A DNA stretch of 6,089 nt from Alphaproteobacteria bacterium (GCA_947455695.1 CANGRN010000100.1:1-6089), one strand, 5' to 3'; positions 1-6,065 are shown, numbered from the stretch's first letter. A program made the numbers and translations. Notes: generated from the letters alone by a model not told the origin.

Positions 1-1
1 G

Positions 2-151
2 CTCCAGGCCGACGCCGCCAAGCTGCAACAAGTCGCAAACGCCAAGGACGAAGCCGGCCTCAAGGCACAGGTCCAGGTCATCGGCAAAACCTGCAAGGCA
101 TGCCACGATCCTTACCGCTCACCAGACTACGAAAAAGACAACGAAGAATGA
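2..151 (+). CDS. Cytochrome c' family protein (class II c-type cytochrome), C-terminal fragment
   Basis: Only the last 49 codons are present; the start lies upstream of the window. The visible part is an Ala/Lys/Gln-rich helix followed by a CxxCH haem-binding motif (CKACH, about 15 residues before the stop) and the tail DPYRSPDY. A single CxxCH at the extreme C-terminus, preceded by a helix containing a 'GKTCKACH' stretch, is typical of the four-helix-bundle cytochromes c'. Members of this family are periplasmic, bind one covalent haem and act in electron transfer or NO binding. Its stop codon overlaps the start of the downstream b-type cytochrome gene (ATGA at 148-151), so the two are probably translationally coupled and may be redox partners. 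The family is well supported by the motif and its position. The exact role, and whether the haem is five-coordinate, cannot be judged from this fragment. Confidence 0.87.
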   Translation, partial: LQADAAKLQQVANAKDEAGLKAQVQVIGKTCKACHDPYRSPDYEKDNEE

Positions 152-807
152 GCACCGCAAAATCGCGCATCTGGGACCTGCCCACCCGCCTGATGCACTG
201 GGCGCTGGTGATCTCGATCGCCGTGTGCTGGTGGACGGGCACGCATAACGATCTGGATTACCACATCTATAGCGGCTATGCGGCCCTGTGGATCGTGCTG
301 ATGCGCATCTATTGGGGTTTTGCGGGCGCTTCCACCGCCCAGTTCAAGAATTTCGTGCGCGGCCCCAGGGCGGTCATCGCCTATGTCCGCACCTTGCATT
401 GGCGCAACACCGCCCATACGCCGGGCCACAATCCGCTGGGCGCGCTCAGCGTGCTGGCGCTGCTGGGCATGGTGCTGACGGTGGTGGTGCTGGGCCTGTT
501 CGCGGTGGACGTGGACGGGCTCTATTCCGGGCCGATGTCGCTGTATGTGACCTTCAAGAAGGGCCGCCATCTCGCCCATCTGCACTATCAGTGGTTCGAA
601 TACCTGCTCTATGTGATCGGCCTGCACCTGGCGGCGGTGGCGTTCTACTATGTCCACAAGCGCCACAATCTGGTGACGCCCATGATCACGGGCAAGGCGC
701 ATATCGAAGAAGAGATGACGGGGGCGCCGCTGTGGCGCTTTGTGCTGGGCGCCTTGGTGATATCGGCCTTCGTCTGGGCGGTATCCAGGGGCTTTTACAT
801 TTTCTGA
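148..807 (+). CDS. Cytochrome b561-type di-haem membrane protein
   Basis: This 219-residue protein fits bacterial cytochrome b561-like proteins (the CybB/COG3658 type), which carry b haems in the inner membrane and move electrons between quinol and periplasmic c-type cytochromes. The N-terminus contains the typical 'WDLPTRLMHW' signature with His17. Further candidate haem ligands are His39, His144 or His146, and His160. Hydrophobic segments at about 17-29, 41-57, 97-120, 147-168 and 197-213 would make four or five membrane helices. I chose the ATG at 148 over an in-frame ATG at 100 because the upstream 16 codons lie inside the cytochrome c' gene and add only a basic, non-family extension. The 148 start also gives a 4-base ATGA overlap typical of coupled genes. 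No strong Shine-Dalgarno is visible. Pairing with a cytochrome c' gene supports an electron-transfer partnership; that function is inferred. Confidence 0.9.
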   Translation: MSTAKSRIWDLPTRLMHWALVISIAVCWWTGTHNDLDYHIYSGYAALWIVLMRIYWGFAGASTAQFKNFVRGPRAVIAYVRTLHWRNTAHTPGHNPLGALSVLALLGMVLTVVVLGLFAVDVDGLYSGPMSLYVTFKKGRHLAHLHYQWFEYLLYVIGLHLAAVAFYYVHKRHNLVTPMITGKAHIEEEMTGAPLWRFVLGALVISAFVWAVSRGFYIF

Positions 808-844
808 CGTCAACAATGGCTTCAAAACAAAGACTGGGGATTTC

Positions 845-1444
845 ATGAAACGCGGGATCGCAATCGCAACCATCGGCGCCGGGCTTCTTCTGGCCGCGCC
901 CATCGCTTCTCTCGCGCAGGCGCCGGCCGCGCCGACGGAACCGGGACCGCAAACCCCGCCGATGGTGCCGCCGGCCAAGCCCGGTGTCTTTACCGCCACC
1001 AAGAAAGGCCCCACCGGCTATCACCTGGTGGTCACCGGCCACAATTTCACCAGCCGCGAGGCCATCGAGCATTACCTGGCCTACCGCGCCGCCATCCTGA
1101 CCCAGGAGCAGAAGAGCAGCTGGTTCACCCTGACCGAGAACCACGCCAAGGGCGATACGGTGCCCGCCACCAAGCCCGATCCCGCCGGCCTGCGCTACAG
1201 CTTCCGCATGGCCTATTGGCGCCCGGTGTGGCGTTACAAGACGGCCGGTTCCCCGGCCTGGAAGACCTGGAGCCCCTTTTCGGGCACCCCCTTCCCCATC
1301 ACCGACCCCAAAAGTGTCAGCGATTATGAGGCCAGTGCCGATATCGTGCTGCACAAGGGCCAGATGAACGACGCCGACCCGCTGGCCTATGAGGCCGGAG
1401 CGGTAGATGATTGGTTGGTCAATCAGGTTTCGCCCCCGACATAG
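845..1444 (+). CDS. Secreted protein resembling the CC0125/CC1285 family
   Basis: This 199-residue protein has a Sec-type signal peptide (MKRG, hydrophobic core at about 5-22, likely cleavage after the AQA at 24-26) and then a Pro/Ala-rich linker at 27-47. Residues 57-97 read GYH-LVVTG-HNFTSRE-AIEHYLAYRAAILT and then an aromatic WFTL strand. That resembles the core of Caulobacter CC0125/CC1285-type proteins, where a 'gN..T.re.ve.yllyRAAelT' pattern precedes a strand. Those proteins are usually lipoproteins, but this one has no lipobox cysteine, and no cysteine at all, so it is probably soluble in the periplasm. The Trp-rich middle (124-143) is unusual. The start is preceded by GGGGA at 836-840. 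It sits 37 bases after the b561 gene and its stop overlaps the ribosome binding site of the cupredoxin gene. Its molecular function is unknown, and the family link rests on pattern recall only. Confidence 0.75.
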   Translation: MKRGIAIATIGAGLLLAAPIASLAQAPAAPTEPGPQTPPMVPPAKPGVFTATKKGPTGYHLVVTGHNFTSREAIEHYLAYRAAILTQEQKSSWFTLTENHAKGDTVPATKPDPAGLRYSFRMAYWRPVWRYKTAGSPAWKTWSPFSGTPFPITDPKSVSDYEASADIVLHKGQMNDADPLAYEAGAVDDWLVNQVSPPT

Positions 1445-1447
1445 GAG
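1443..1447 (+). promoter_or_regulatory. Ribosome binding site of the cupredoxin gene, overlapping the upstream stop codon
   Basis: AGGAG lies five bases before the ATG at 1453 and shares two bases with the TAG stop of the preceding gene. It decides the start: the in-frame ATG at 1411 would put a non-family 14-residue extension in front of the signal peptide and has no comparable site. The overlap suggests that translation of the two genes is coupled. Confidence 0.8.
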
Positions 1448-1452
1448 TGCCC

Positions 1453-1839
1453 ATGCCCATCCATCGCCGCACCTTCTCCGCCATGCTTGCCGGGCTGGGC
1501 CTGTCCAGCCTGCCGGCCTGGGCGCAGGCCAAGACCGTGGATGTCAGCATGGTCCAGTCGCCCAAGATGCGGTTCGTTCCCGAGAGCGTCACCATCAAGG
1601 CGGGCGACACGGTGAAGTGGACCAATCCGCACAATATCAGCCACACCGTTACCTTCGATCCGTCCAAGGCGGGCGTGAAGGAAAATGCGGCCCTGCCCGC
1701 CGGCGTGGAGCCATTTGATTCCGGCCCCGTCGAGGAAGAAGGCACCTTCAGCCATACCTTCACGGTCAAGGGCACGTACAAGTATGTCTGCGTCTATCAC
1801 GAAGGCATGGGCATGGTCGGCACCGTCATCGTCACCTGA
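1453..1839 (+). CDS. Plastocyanin/pseudoazurin-like blue copper protein (cupredoxin)
   Basis: This is a 128-residue exported type 1 copper protein. The mature part, from about residue 27, is a single cupredoxin domain. Strand pattern 'MRFVPESVTIKAGDTVKW' is followed by His64 in SHTVTF, and then the C-terminal copper loop with Cys113, His116 and Met121 in CVYHEGMGM. The Cys-x2-His-x4-Met spacing is that of plastocyanin-like proteins, so all four type 1 ligands are present. The N-terminus (HRRTFSAML, then a mild hydrophobic stretch ending in AWAQA) has a twin-arginine RRxFxxxL pattern, suggesting Tat export and probably folding before transport. Such proteins shuttle single electrons in the periplasm. 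The gene lies between two exported-protein genes and downstream of cytochrome genes, so a role in the same electron chain is likely but inferred. It is similar in size to short plastocyanin-like proteins, and no extra domain is present. Confidence 0.92.
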   Translation: MPIHRRTFSAMLAGLGLSSLPAWAQAKTVDVSMVQSPKMRFVPESVTIKAGDTVKWTNPHNISHTVTFDPSKAGVKENAALPAGVEPFDSGPVEEEGTFSHTFTVKGTYKYVCVYHEGMGMVGTVIVT

Positions 1840-1858
1840 GAACGGTCGCCGCCTGAAA

Positions 1859-1863
1859 GGGAG
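1859..1863 (+). promoter_or_regulatory. Strong ribosome binding site before the 517-residue protein gene
   Basis: GGAGG, within AAAGGGAGGT, is six bases upstream of the ATG at 1870. It is the best Shine-Dalgarno in the left operon and fixes the start of the large secreted protein. Confidence 0.75.
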
Positions 1864-1869
1864 GTCGTC

Positions 1870-3423
1870 ATGATCCTGCACAAGCGTCTTATGATTTGCG
1901 CCGCAAGCGCAGGCCTGATGGCGGGCATGATGCCCGCTTCCGCTGCGCCGTGGGTGCGCGGCTATGTCGTGGGCCAGTATGAATACGCCTTCCGCTATGG
2001 CGGCCGCCCCGACTTCACGCGCGGCGCGGAGATCGAACCGGGCGTGGATTGCCCGCATGGCGCGTCTGTCCACTTCGCCAACGATACCCAGACCAAGATC
2101 GCCGTGGGGCGGCAGAAGTATCGGTCCCGCCAGGAAGTCGAATGGATCGCCAAGCCCCCGGGGCTGGACGAAGTCCGCGCGCCGGTGCTGACGCGTTTCT
2201 GGCTGTGGGCGCGGGCCGTCGCCTATCGCGGCTACAAGCGGGACATCGAAACCTATGTGAATCCCTGGGCGGCCGAAGATCCCGGCCAGCCGCAGGTCAC
2301 CAGCCGCATCGGCGATGGCTTCAACCTGGACGGCAAGGTCAAGGCGAGCGATTTCATCAGCCCCGACGGCGAGAAGGGCATCGACAACAATCTCTATCGG
2401 GCCTGGGGCTGTGATGCGCCCTGGCGCGGCAATGGCAATGCGACATTGGACCTGCGCGCCAACGACAAGATGCAGGATGGCCTCTACACGATGGTGATCC
2501 GTGTCTCGGGCAACAAGGACCCGATGAACGACGACAACGCCACGCTGGAAATCGGCTATTCGCCGGACAAGATCGTCAAGGATGCGCGCGGCGGCATCGC
2601 GGTGGACTATTCCTACCGCATGCTGCAATCGGCCCAGTACACCAGGCTGAAGGCGAAAATCCGGAACGGCGTGGTCGAGACCGAGCAGGTCGAACACCTG
2701 CACAGTCCGCGCATCGCCTGGTTCTATGACCAGACCGGCGACGCCAACTTCTCCAAGGGCAAGATCCGCCTCAACATGTCGGCCGATGGCCTCACCGCCA
2801 CCGGGTTGATCGGCGGCTATCGTGACTGGCGCGAACTCTATACCGAGAACACCTTCGCCCAGGACGGCGCCCAGCAGGGCATCCGCGAGCACGAGGATCA
2901 TGTCGCGCTCTACTATGCCCTGCGCCGCAATGCCGATGGCATGCTGAACCCCAAGACCGGCAAGAATGACGGTATTTCGTCGGTCTACCGGATCAAGGCG
3001 GCGTCGGCCTATGTGGTCGATCCGGAAAACCTGGCCATGGAAGTGCCCAAGCTGCCGCTGGACGAAAAGCGCATGCAGGCCTTCCTGGCGATCAAGGCCA
3101 ACACCATCAATGGCGCCGAGACCCGCGTGCCCCAGCTGGTGCCGCCGGGCACCACCGAGTTCGGGGTCGGTATCACCGAAGGCCTGATGAACGGCCTGCC
3201 CAGCGCCGACTTCTTCATGTCCACACTCTATCGCCAGCATTATGCGGGCGAGGACGAAGACGGCTATCCGGAGTGGATGCAAGAATACAAGAAGCATCCC
3301 GAGGGCGGCTTCCAGCCGAAGAAGCCCAAGAAGCCTGCCGCGACACCGCCGGCCGCGCAGCCGGCCAAGCCGCAAAACCAGGTACAGAATGGCGACAAGC
3401 AAATCGCCAACGCCAAGCCGTAG
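1870..3423 (+). CDS. Large secreted protein of unknown function
   Basis: I do not recognise a named family for this 517-residue protein. It has a Sec-type signal peptide (basic MILHKR, hydrophobic 7-22, probable cleavage after the ASA at 23-25). The mature body is mixed polar and aromatic with no further membrane segment, so it should be periplasmic or surface-exposed. The body is rich in Tyr, Trp, Asp and Gly. It shows alternating patterns suggesting beta structure, for example 'GLYTMVIRVSG' (204-214) and 'IRLNMSADGLTATGLIGGYRDW' region (299-320). Two mature cysteines, Cys61 and Cys181, could form a disulfide. There is no CxxCH haem motif and no clear type 1 copper site. A short acidic stretch at 460-464 (EDEDG) precedes a low-complexity Lys/Pro/Ala/Gln tail from about 478 to the end. 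It follows the cupredoxin gene by 30 bases with a strong ribosome binding site, so it is co-transcribed with redox proteins and may be their partner or substrate; that is inference. Confidence 0.88.
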   Translation: MILHKRLMICAASAGLMAGMMPASAAPWVRGYVVGQYEYAFRYGGRPDFTRGAEIEPGVDCPHGASVHFANDTQTKIAVGRQKYRSRQEVEWIAKPPGLDEVRAPVLTRFWLWARAVAYRGYKRDIETYVNPWAAEDPGQPQVTSRIGDGFNLDGKVKASDFISPDGEKGIDNNLYRAWGCDAPWRGNGNATLDLRANDKMQDGLYTMVIRVSGNKDPMNDDNATLEIGYSPDKIVKDARGGIAVDYSYRMLQSAQYTRLKAKIRNGVVETEQVEHLHSPRIAWFYDQTGDANFSKGKIRLNMSADGLTATGLIGGYRDWRELYTENTFAQDGAQQGIREHEDHVALYYALRRNADGMLNPKTGKNDGISSVYRIKAASAYVVDPENLAMEVPKLPLDEKRMQAFLAIKANTINGAETRVPQLVPPGTTEFGVGITEGLMNGLPSADFFMSTLYRQHYAGEDEDGYPEWMQEYKKHPEGGFQPKKPKKPAATPPAAQPAKPQNQVQNGDKQIANAKP

Positions 3424-3437
3424 GAAAAGGATCGATC

Positions 3438-3683
3438 ATGGCCAAGAAACCTGCCAAGCCGGCCGCCAAAACCGCTGCCGCCAAGACATCGGCGGCGAAA
3501 GCAAAGGCCGCGGCACCAGCCAAGGCGGCTGCAGAACCGGCCAAGCCCGCTGCGGCCAAGAAGCCGGCGGCCCCGCCCAAGCCGGTGCCGCCGCACCAGC
3601 AGTTCCTGTCAAAGGGCGTTCAAGGCGGTCTCAAGCCCCAGCACATGTCCAAGGGCCGGATCTTCCGCCACCAGGGGCGCTGA
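3438..3683 (+). CDS. Small Lys/Ala/Pro-rich basic protein
   Basis: This predicted 81-residue protein has no signal peptide. Residues 1-50 are almost entirely Lys, Ala and Pro in short AKPA/AAK-type repeats, resembling histone H1-like bacterial tails that bind nucleic acid. Residues 51-81 are of normal complexity and basic (PHQQFLSKGVQGG, then KPQHMSKGRIFRHQGR), which looks like a short functional module. The start at 3438 is preceded by AAAAGG at 3425-3430, seven bases away, and lies 14 bases after the stop of the large protein. The reading frame is open further upstream inside that gene, but only the 3438 start has a suitable site and a sensible N-terminus (MAKKPAKPAAK). A cytoplasmic nucleic-acid or nucleoid-binding role is possible but would be odd in an operon of exported proteins. 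It ends 15 bases before the convergent gene. Coding status is likely, function unknown. Confidence 0.7.
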   Translation: MAKKPAKPAAKTAAAKTSAAKAKAAAPAKAAAEPAKPAAAKKPAAPPKPVPPHQQFLSKGVQGGLKPQHMSKGRIFRHQGR

Positions 3684-3698
3684 ACTTATTTCCTGATC

Positions 3699-4997
3699 TT
3701 ATTTGCGCAGTTGGGCCAGGGCGTCCTTGCGCACCTTGGCGGTCACGCCGTACTCGGAATCCACCACTTCGGCGATGTCATATTCCATTGCGGTACCCAG
3801 GAAGGCCGCAATGTCCTGCGGGGTCAGACCATAGGCATCGGCCAGCCAGCGGCTCATCTCGGTGGTGGCGCTTTTCATCGCGGCATCGACCGTCACGCCA
3901 TTGCCCATGATCATCACATAGTCGGCATTTTCCAGGCGGGGCTGGGCCAGCGCCTTGCTCTGCACCAGGTTCACCGTCAGCTGAACGTCCAGCGAGGTTT
4001 CCAGCCCCTGGCCCGGCAGTTCGCCTTCGCCCTGCTGGGCATGGCCGTCGCCGAAATAGAGCAGCGCGCCAGGCTGGAACACCGGCATGTACAAGGTCGC
4101 GCCTTCGCGCACCTGCGGCGAATCCATGTTGCCGCCAAACGGGCCCAGATGGCCGCTGCCCAATGTCTCGTCGCGCGGCGGCGCCACGCCGACGCAGCCC
4201 AGCATGGGCGACAGCTTGATGGTGTAGGCGCCCATCTTGCCCGACGGATTGACAATGGTGGCAGTGCCGGCGGCCGCATCGATCTTCCAGCTGGTGAAGC
4301 CGGCGTCATGTTTGGCAAGTTCGCGCAGGTAACCGCTTTCCAGTGCCGTCGCGGCGATCAGGTTGGTCTGGTAGGCGCTGTCGCGGTTGGTGCGTACCTT
4401 GTCCAGATGCACCACCAGCGTGTCGCCCGGCATGGCGCCTTCGACATAGAAGGGTCCGGTTAGCGGATTGCCGCGCGGCGCGCGCGGCTTGCCGTCGAAA
4501 TCCTGGCCGCGGCTGTCCAGGGTACGGGTCTTGATGCTGTCGCCCGGGAAAATGTGCATCACGGGCGCGATCGCCGGGGAATAGAAATTGTGGAAGCCCT
4601 TGGGATCGTAATCATGCACCGTGGCGGCGGCGGGCCGCGCCGCCGGGCGCTTGCCGGTGAAGGTGACGGGGATGCCCGACAGGGTTCCACTGCCCGAAAG
4701 CTGGCCGCCCGACAATTTCAGCGCAAAGCCGCCACAGGATTTTCCACCCTGCTCGCAGTCCAGCTTCAGGCCGTCCTTTTCGGGCGTACCGTTCAGGGTG
4801 AGCGAACCGTTATGCGCGACATACCCGCTCGCGCGCTTTTCCAGCACCAGGCGGCCATCGGTGAGGGGCAGATAGAAATTGTGATCACCGAATTCGCGGA
4901 CCGAGAATTCCCAGGTGCCGGAAAAATCCGTGGCGGCCAACGCGGCGCCGGACGAAAACAGCAGCAACGCGGCGGAAAGAGAAACGAGCTTGTTCAT
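3699..4997 (-). CDS. Exported acetamidase/formamidase family protein with an N-terminal extra domain
   Basis: This 432-residue protein has a signal peptide (MNKLVSLSAALLLFSSGAALA, likely cleaved at about 21). Residues 22-117 form a Gly/Ser-rich beta domain ('FSGTWEFSVREFG' to 'GIPVTFTGK') with a Cys81/Cys88 pair. From about 127 to 425 it matches the FmdA/AmdA amidohydrolase fold. It has the motifs GPFYVEGAMPGD (181-192), 'MLGCVGVAPP' (265-274), 'GPFGGNMD' (285-292) and 'GALLYFGDGHAQQGEGE' (310-326); in this family such Asp/His-bearing motifs form the metal-dependent active site. The enzymes hydrolyse short amides to the acid and ammonia, but the substrate here is not identifiable. Typical members are cytoplasmic and lack the first 120 residues, so this is an exported, two-domain variant. 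The start ATG at 4997 follows a GGGGGTGA site at 5002-5009. The frame continues upstream to 5504, but that part overlaps the divergent gene and lacks family sequence. Confidence 0.87.
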   Translation of the reverse strand: MNKLVSLSAALLLFSSGAALAATDFSGTWEFSVREFGDHNFYLPLTDGRLVLEKRASGYVAHNGSLTLNGTPEKDGLKLDCEQGGKSCGGFALKLSGGQLSGSGTLSGIPVTFTGKRPAARPAAATVHDYDPKGFHNFYSPAIAPVMHIFPGDSIKTRTLDSRGQDFDGKPRAPRGNPLTGPFYVEGAMPGDTLVVHLDKVRTNRDSAYQTNLIAATALESGYLRELAKHDAGFTSWKIDAAAGTATIVNPSGKMGAYTIKLSPMLGCVGVAPPRDETLGSGHLGPFGGNMDSPQVREGATLYMPVFQPGALLYFGDGHAQQGEGELPGQGLETSLDVQLTVNLVQSKALAQPRLENADYVMIMGNGVTVDAAMKSATTEMSRWLADAYGLTPQDIAAFLGTAMEYDIAEVVDSEYGVTAKVRKDALAQLRK

Positions 4998-5001
4998 GAT
5001 G

Positions 5002-5009
5002 TCACCCCC
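5002..5009 (-). promoter_or_regulatory. Ribosome binding site of the acetamidase/formamidase gene
   Basis: Read on the - strand, GGGGGTGA lies just upstream of the ATG at 4997, with a four-base gap. It supports that start over longer in-frame candidates, which would run through the divergent gene. Confidence 0.6.
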
Positions 5010-5129
5010 GGCCGCAACTATAGGCAGGGGCGATGCGATCAAAACAGAGGGTTCCGCACCGTTTGCCGGATATAATAAGGTGCAGGTTGGCGCCGTCCGC
5101 ATCCAGAGCGGAAATAATCCAATATAATC

Positions 5130-5136
5130 AAGGGGA
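5130..5136 (+). promoter_or_regulatory. Ribosome binding site of the substrate-binding protein gene
   Basis: AAGGGGA lies six bases upstream of the ATG at 5143 and fixes that start. The ATG at 5138 is in another frame. Confidence 0.6.
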
Positions 5137-5142
5137 TATGGG

Positions 5143-5889
5143 ATGAAAACACTGGCTTTGATCGGTCTTTGCGCAAGCCTGCTGGTGGGCACGGCGCAAG
5201 CGGCGGAAATCCAGGTCCTGTCCCCGCCGGTGGTCGCCAATGCGGGGCTGAAGACCATCGCCGATGCCTTTACCAGGGAAACCGGCGTCACCGTCACAGT
5301 GCGTTCTCTGGAGCTGCTGAAAATTCCGCAGGACACGACGGCAAAGCCGACCGACATCGTGTTCGTGACACCCGACCTGATGGACGGGCTTTCCAAATCC
5401 GGTGCAGTTGGCGCCCGCGCGCCGCTAGGCCGGGTCAATATCGGGCTGGCGGTGAAGGCCGGCGCGCCGCATCCCGACATCACGACGGTGCCCAAGCTGG
5501 TCACTGCGCTGAAAAACTATAATGGCGTGGTCTATTCCAATCCCGATCCGGCGCGCGGCAGCCTGGGGGCGCTGATGATAGACCGGCTGCTTCATCGGCC
5601 CGAATTCGCCGATGTACACCGCGTGATCAGCAGCAAGGGCAATGGCGCGTCCGGGTTGATCAACGGCGAGGCCGACAGCGCCCTGCAATTCGAAAGTGAA
5701 ATCCTGCCGCACAGGGAAATCGAGCTGGTGGGCGCATTGCCCGAAGAACTGGGCGCGTTCGTGAATATCGATGTCGCGGTCGCCGCCAAGGCGCCGCAAA
5801 CGGCTGAGGCCCAGGCGTTCCTGCGCTATGTCACCAGTGCCAAGGCCGCGCCGCTGTGGCAGGCGGGCGGCCTGACACCGAAACGCTAG
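5143..5889 (+). CDS. ModA-like periplasmic substrate-binding protein
   Basis: This 248-residue protein has a Sec signal peptide (MKTLALIGLCASLLVGTAQA, cleavage near 20) and a single two-lobed solute-binding fold of the molybdate-binding (ModA, SBP_bac_11) type. Recognisable segments are AEIQVLS (21-27), 'ADAFTRETGVTVTV' (40-53), 'RVNIGLAVKAGAPHPDI' (97-113), the 'SNPDPARGSLG' turn (132-142), 'GNGASGLINGEADSALQFESEIL' (166-188) and the C-terminal 'FLRYVTSAKAAPLWQAGGL' (226-244). In ABC transporters these proteins deliver an oxyanion or small ligand to the permease. Here Pro28-Pro29 replace the small Ala/Gly residues usual near the first ligand loop, and no modB or modC gene is adjacent, so molybdate is not assured; many orphan members bind unknown ligands. 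It is divergent from the formamidase gene, with which it may share regulation. Confidence 0.88.
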   Translation: MKTLALIGLCASLLVGTAQAAEIQVLSPPVVANAGLKTIADAFTRETGVTVTVRSLELLKIPQDTTAKPTDIVFVTPDLMDGLSKSGAVGARAPLGRVNIGLAVKAGAPHPDITTVPKLVTALKNYNGVVYSNPDPARGSLGALMIDRLLHRPEFADVHRVISSKGNGASGLINGEADSALQFESEILPHREIELVGALPEELGAFVNIDVAVAAKAPQTAEAQAFLRYVTSAKAAPLWQAGGLTPKR

Positions 5890-6065
5890 TCCGGCAGCGC
5901 AAAAACCAACAGCGCCGCACCATTGCCCGGAAAAATGCGCTTACCGAGGCAGCAAGCTCCCGCCTTTTGCGCCTGCGAAATGCGCGGCGGACATTGATTT
6001 GGCGCGCACCCGTCCGCACACTGCCGCCATGGCAGCCGGCACGGCCGGCCGATTGGGGGCGGGAC
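5890..6065. other. Intergenic stretch without a recognised gene
   Basis: These 176 bases follow the substrate-binding protein gene. They contain no reading frame I can support, no tRNA-like fold and no clear rho-independent terminator, as none of the short GC-rich inverted repeats is followed by a T run. A - strand frame through here encodes an Arg-rich, low-information peptide overlapping the upstream gene and is not convincing. Confidence 0.6.

Larger units (their letters stand above)
4998..5142. promoter_or_regulatory. Divergent intergenic promoter region
   Basis: These 145 bases separate two outward-facing genes and must hold both promoters. On the - strand TATAGT (5017-5022) is a possible -10, with TTTTGA 16 bases further upstream as a weak -35; this would leave a short leader before the formamidase gene. 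On the + strand TATAAT occurs twice, at 5071-5076 and 5123-5128. The second is so close to the ATG at 5143 that a transcript would start in or next to the ribosome binding site, so the first is the more believable -10. Neither has a convincing TTGACA-like -35 at normal spacing. The region is AT-richer than its surroundings. Individual promoter assignments are guesses; that the region is regulatory is likely. Confidence 0.55.

Noticed and set aside
100..147. Earlier in-frame ATG for the b561 gene
   Set aside because: It lies inside the cytochrome c' coding sequence and adds a basic 16-residue leader not expected in the family; the ATGA overlap at 148 is the better start.
127..1014. Long - strand frame opposite the b561 gene
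   Set aside because: It is a shadow: His/Arg/Gln-rich composition, no domain, no ribosome binding site, and it runs across two real + strand genes.
1423..3402. A 659-codon open frame on the - strand opposite the cupredoxin and large-protein genes
   Set aside because: Its translation is rich in Arg, Gly, Ala, His and Leu without any domain, and it mirrors two well-supported + strand genes. Long antisense frames are common in GC-rich DNA with a strong third-position bias.
3264..3596. - strand frames opposite the Lys/Ala/Pro-rich gene
   Set aside because: They translate to Gly/Arg/Leu- or Ala/Gly-rich low-complexity sequence, the expected mirror of the repetitive + strand codons.
3684..3698. 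Bidirectional terminator between the convergent genes
   Set aside because: The 15-base gap has a few T residues but no hairpin; any terminator would have to lie within the coding ends, and I could not find one.
4998..5504. N-terminal extension of the formamidase frame to 5504
   Set aside because: The extra 169 codons cross the divergent promoter and overlap the substrate-binding protein gene, while a signal peptide and ribosome binding site mark the start at 4997.
6035..6049. GCCGG/CCGGC inverted repeat as a terminator
   Set aside because: The stem is short, and no T run follows on either strand.
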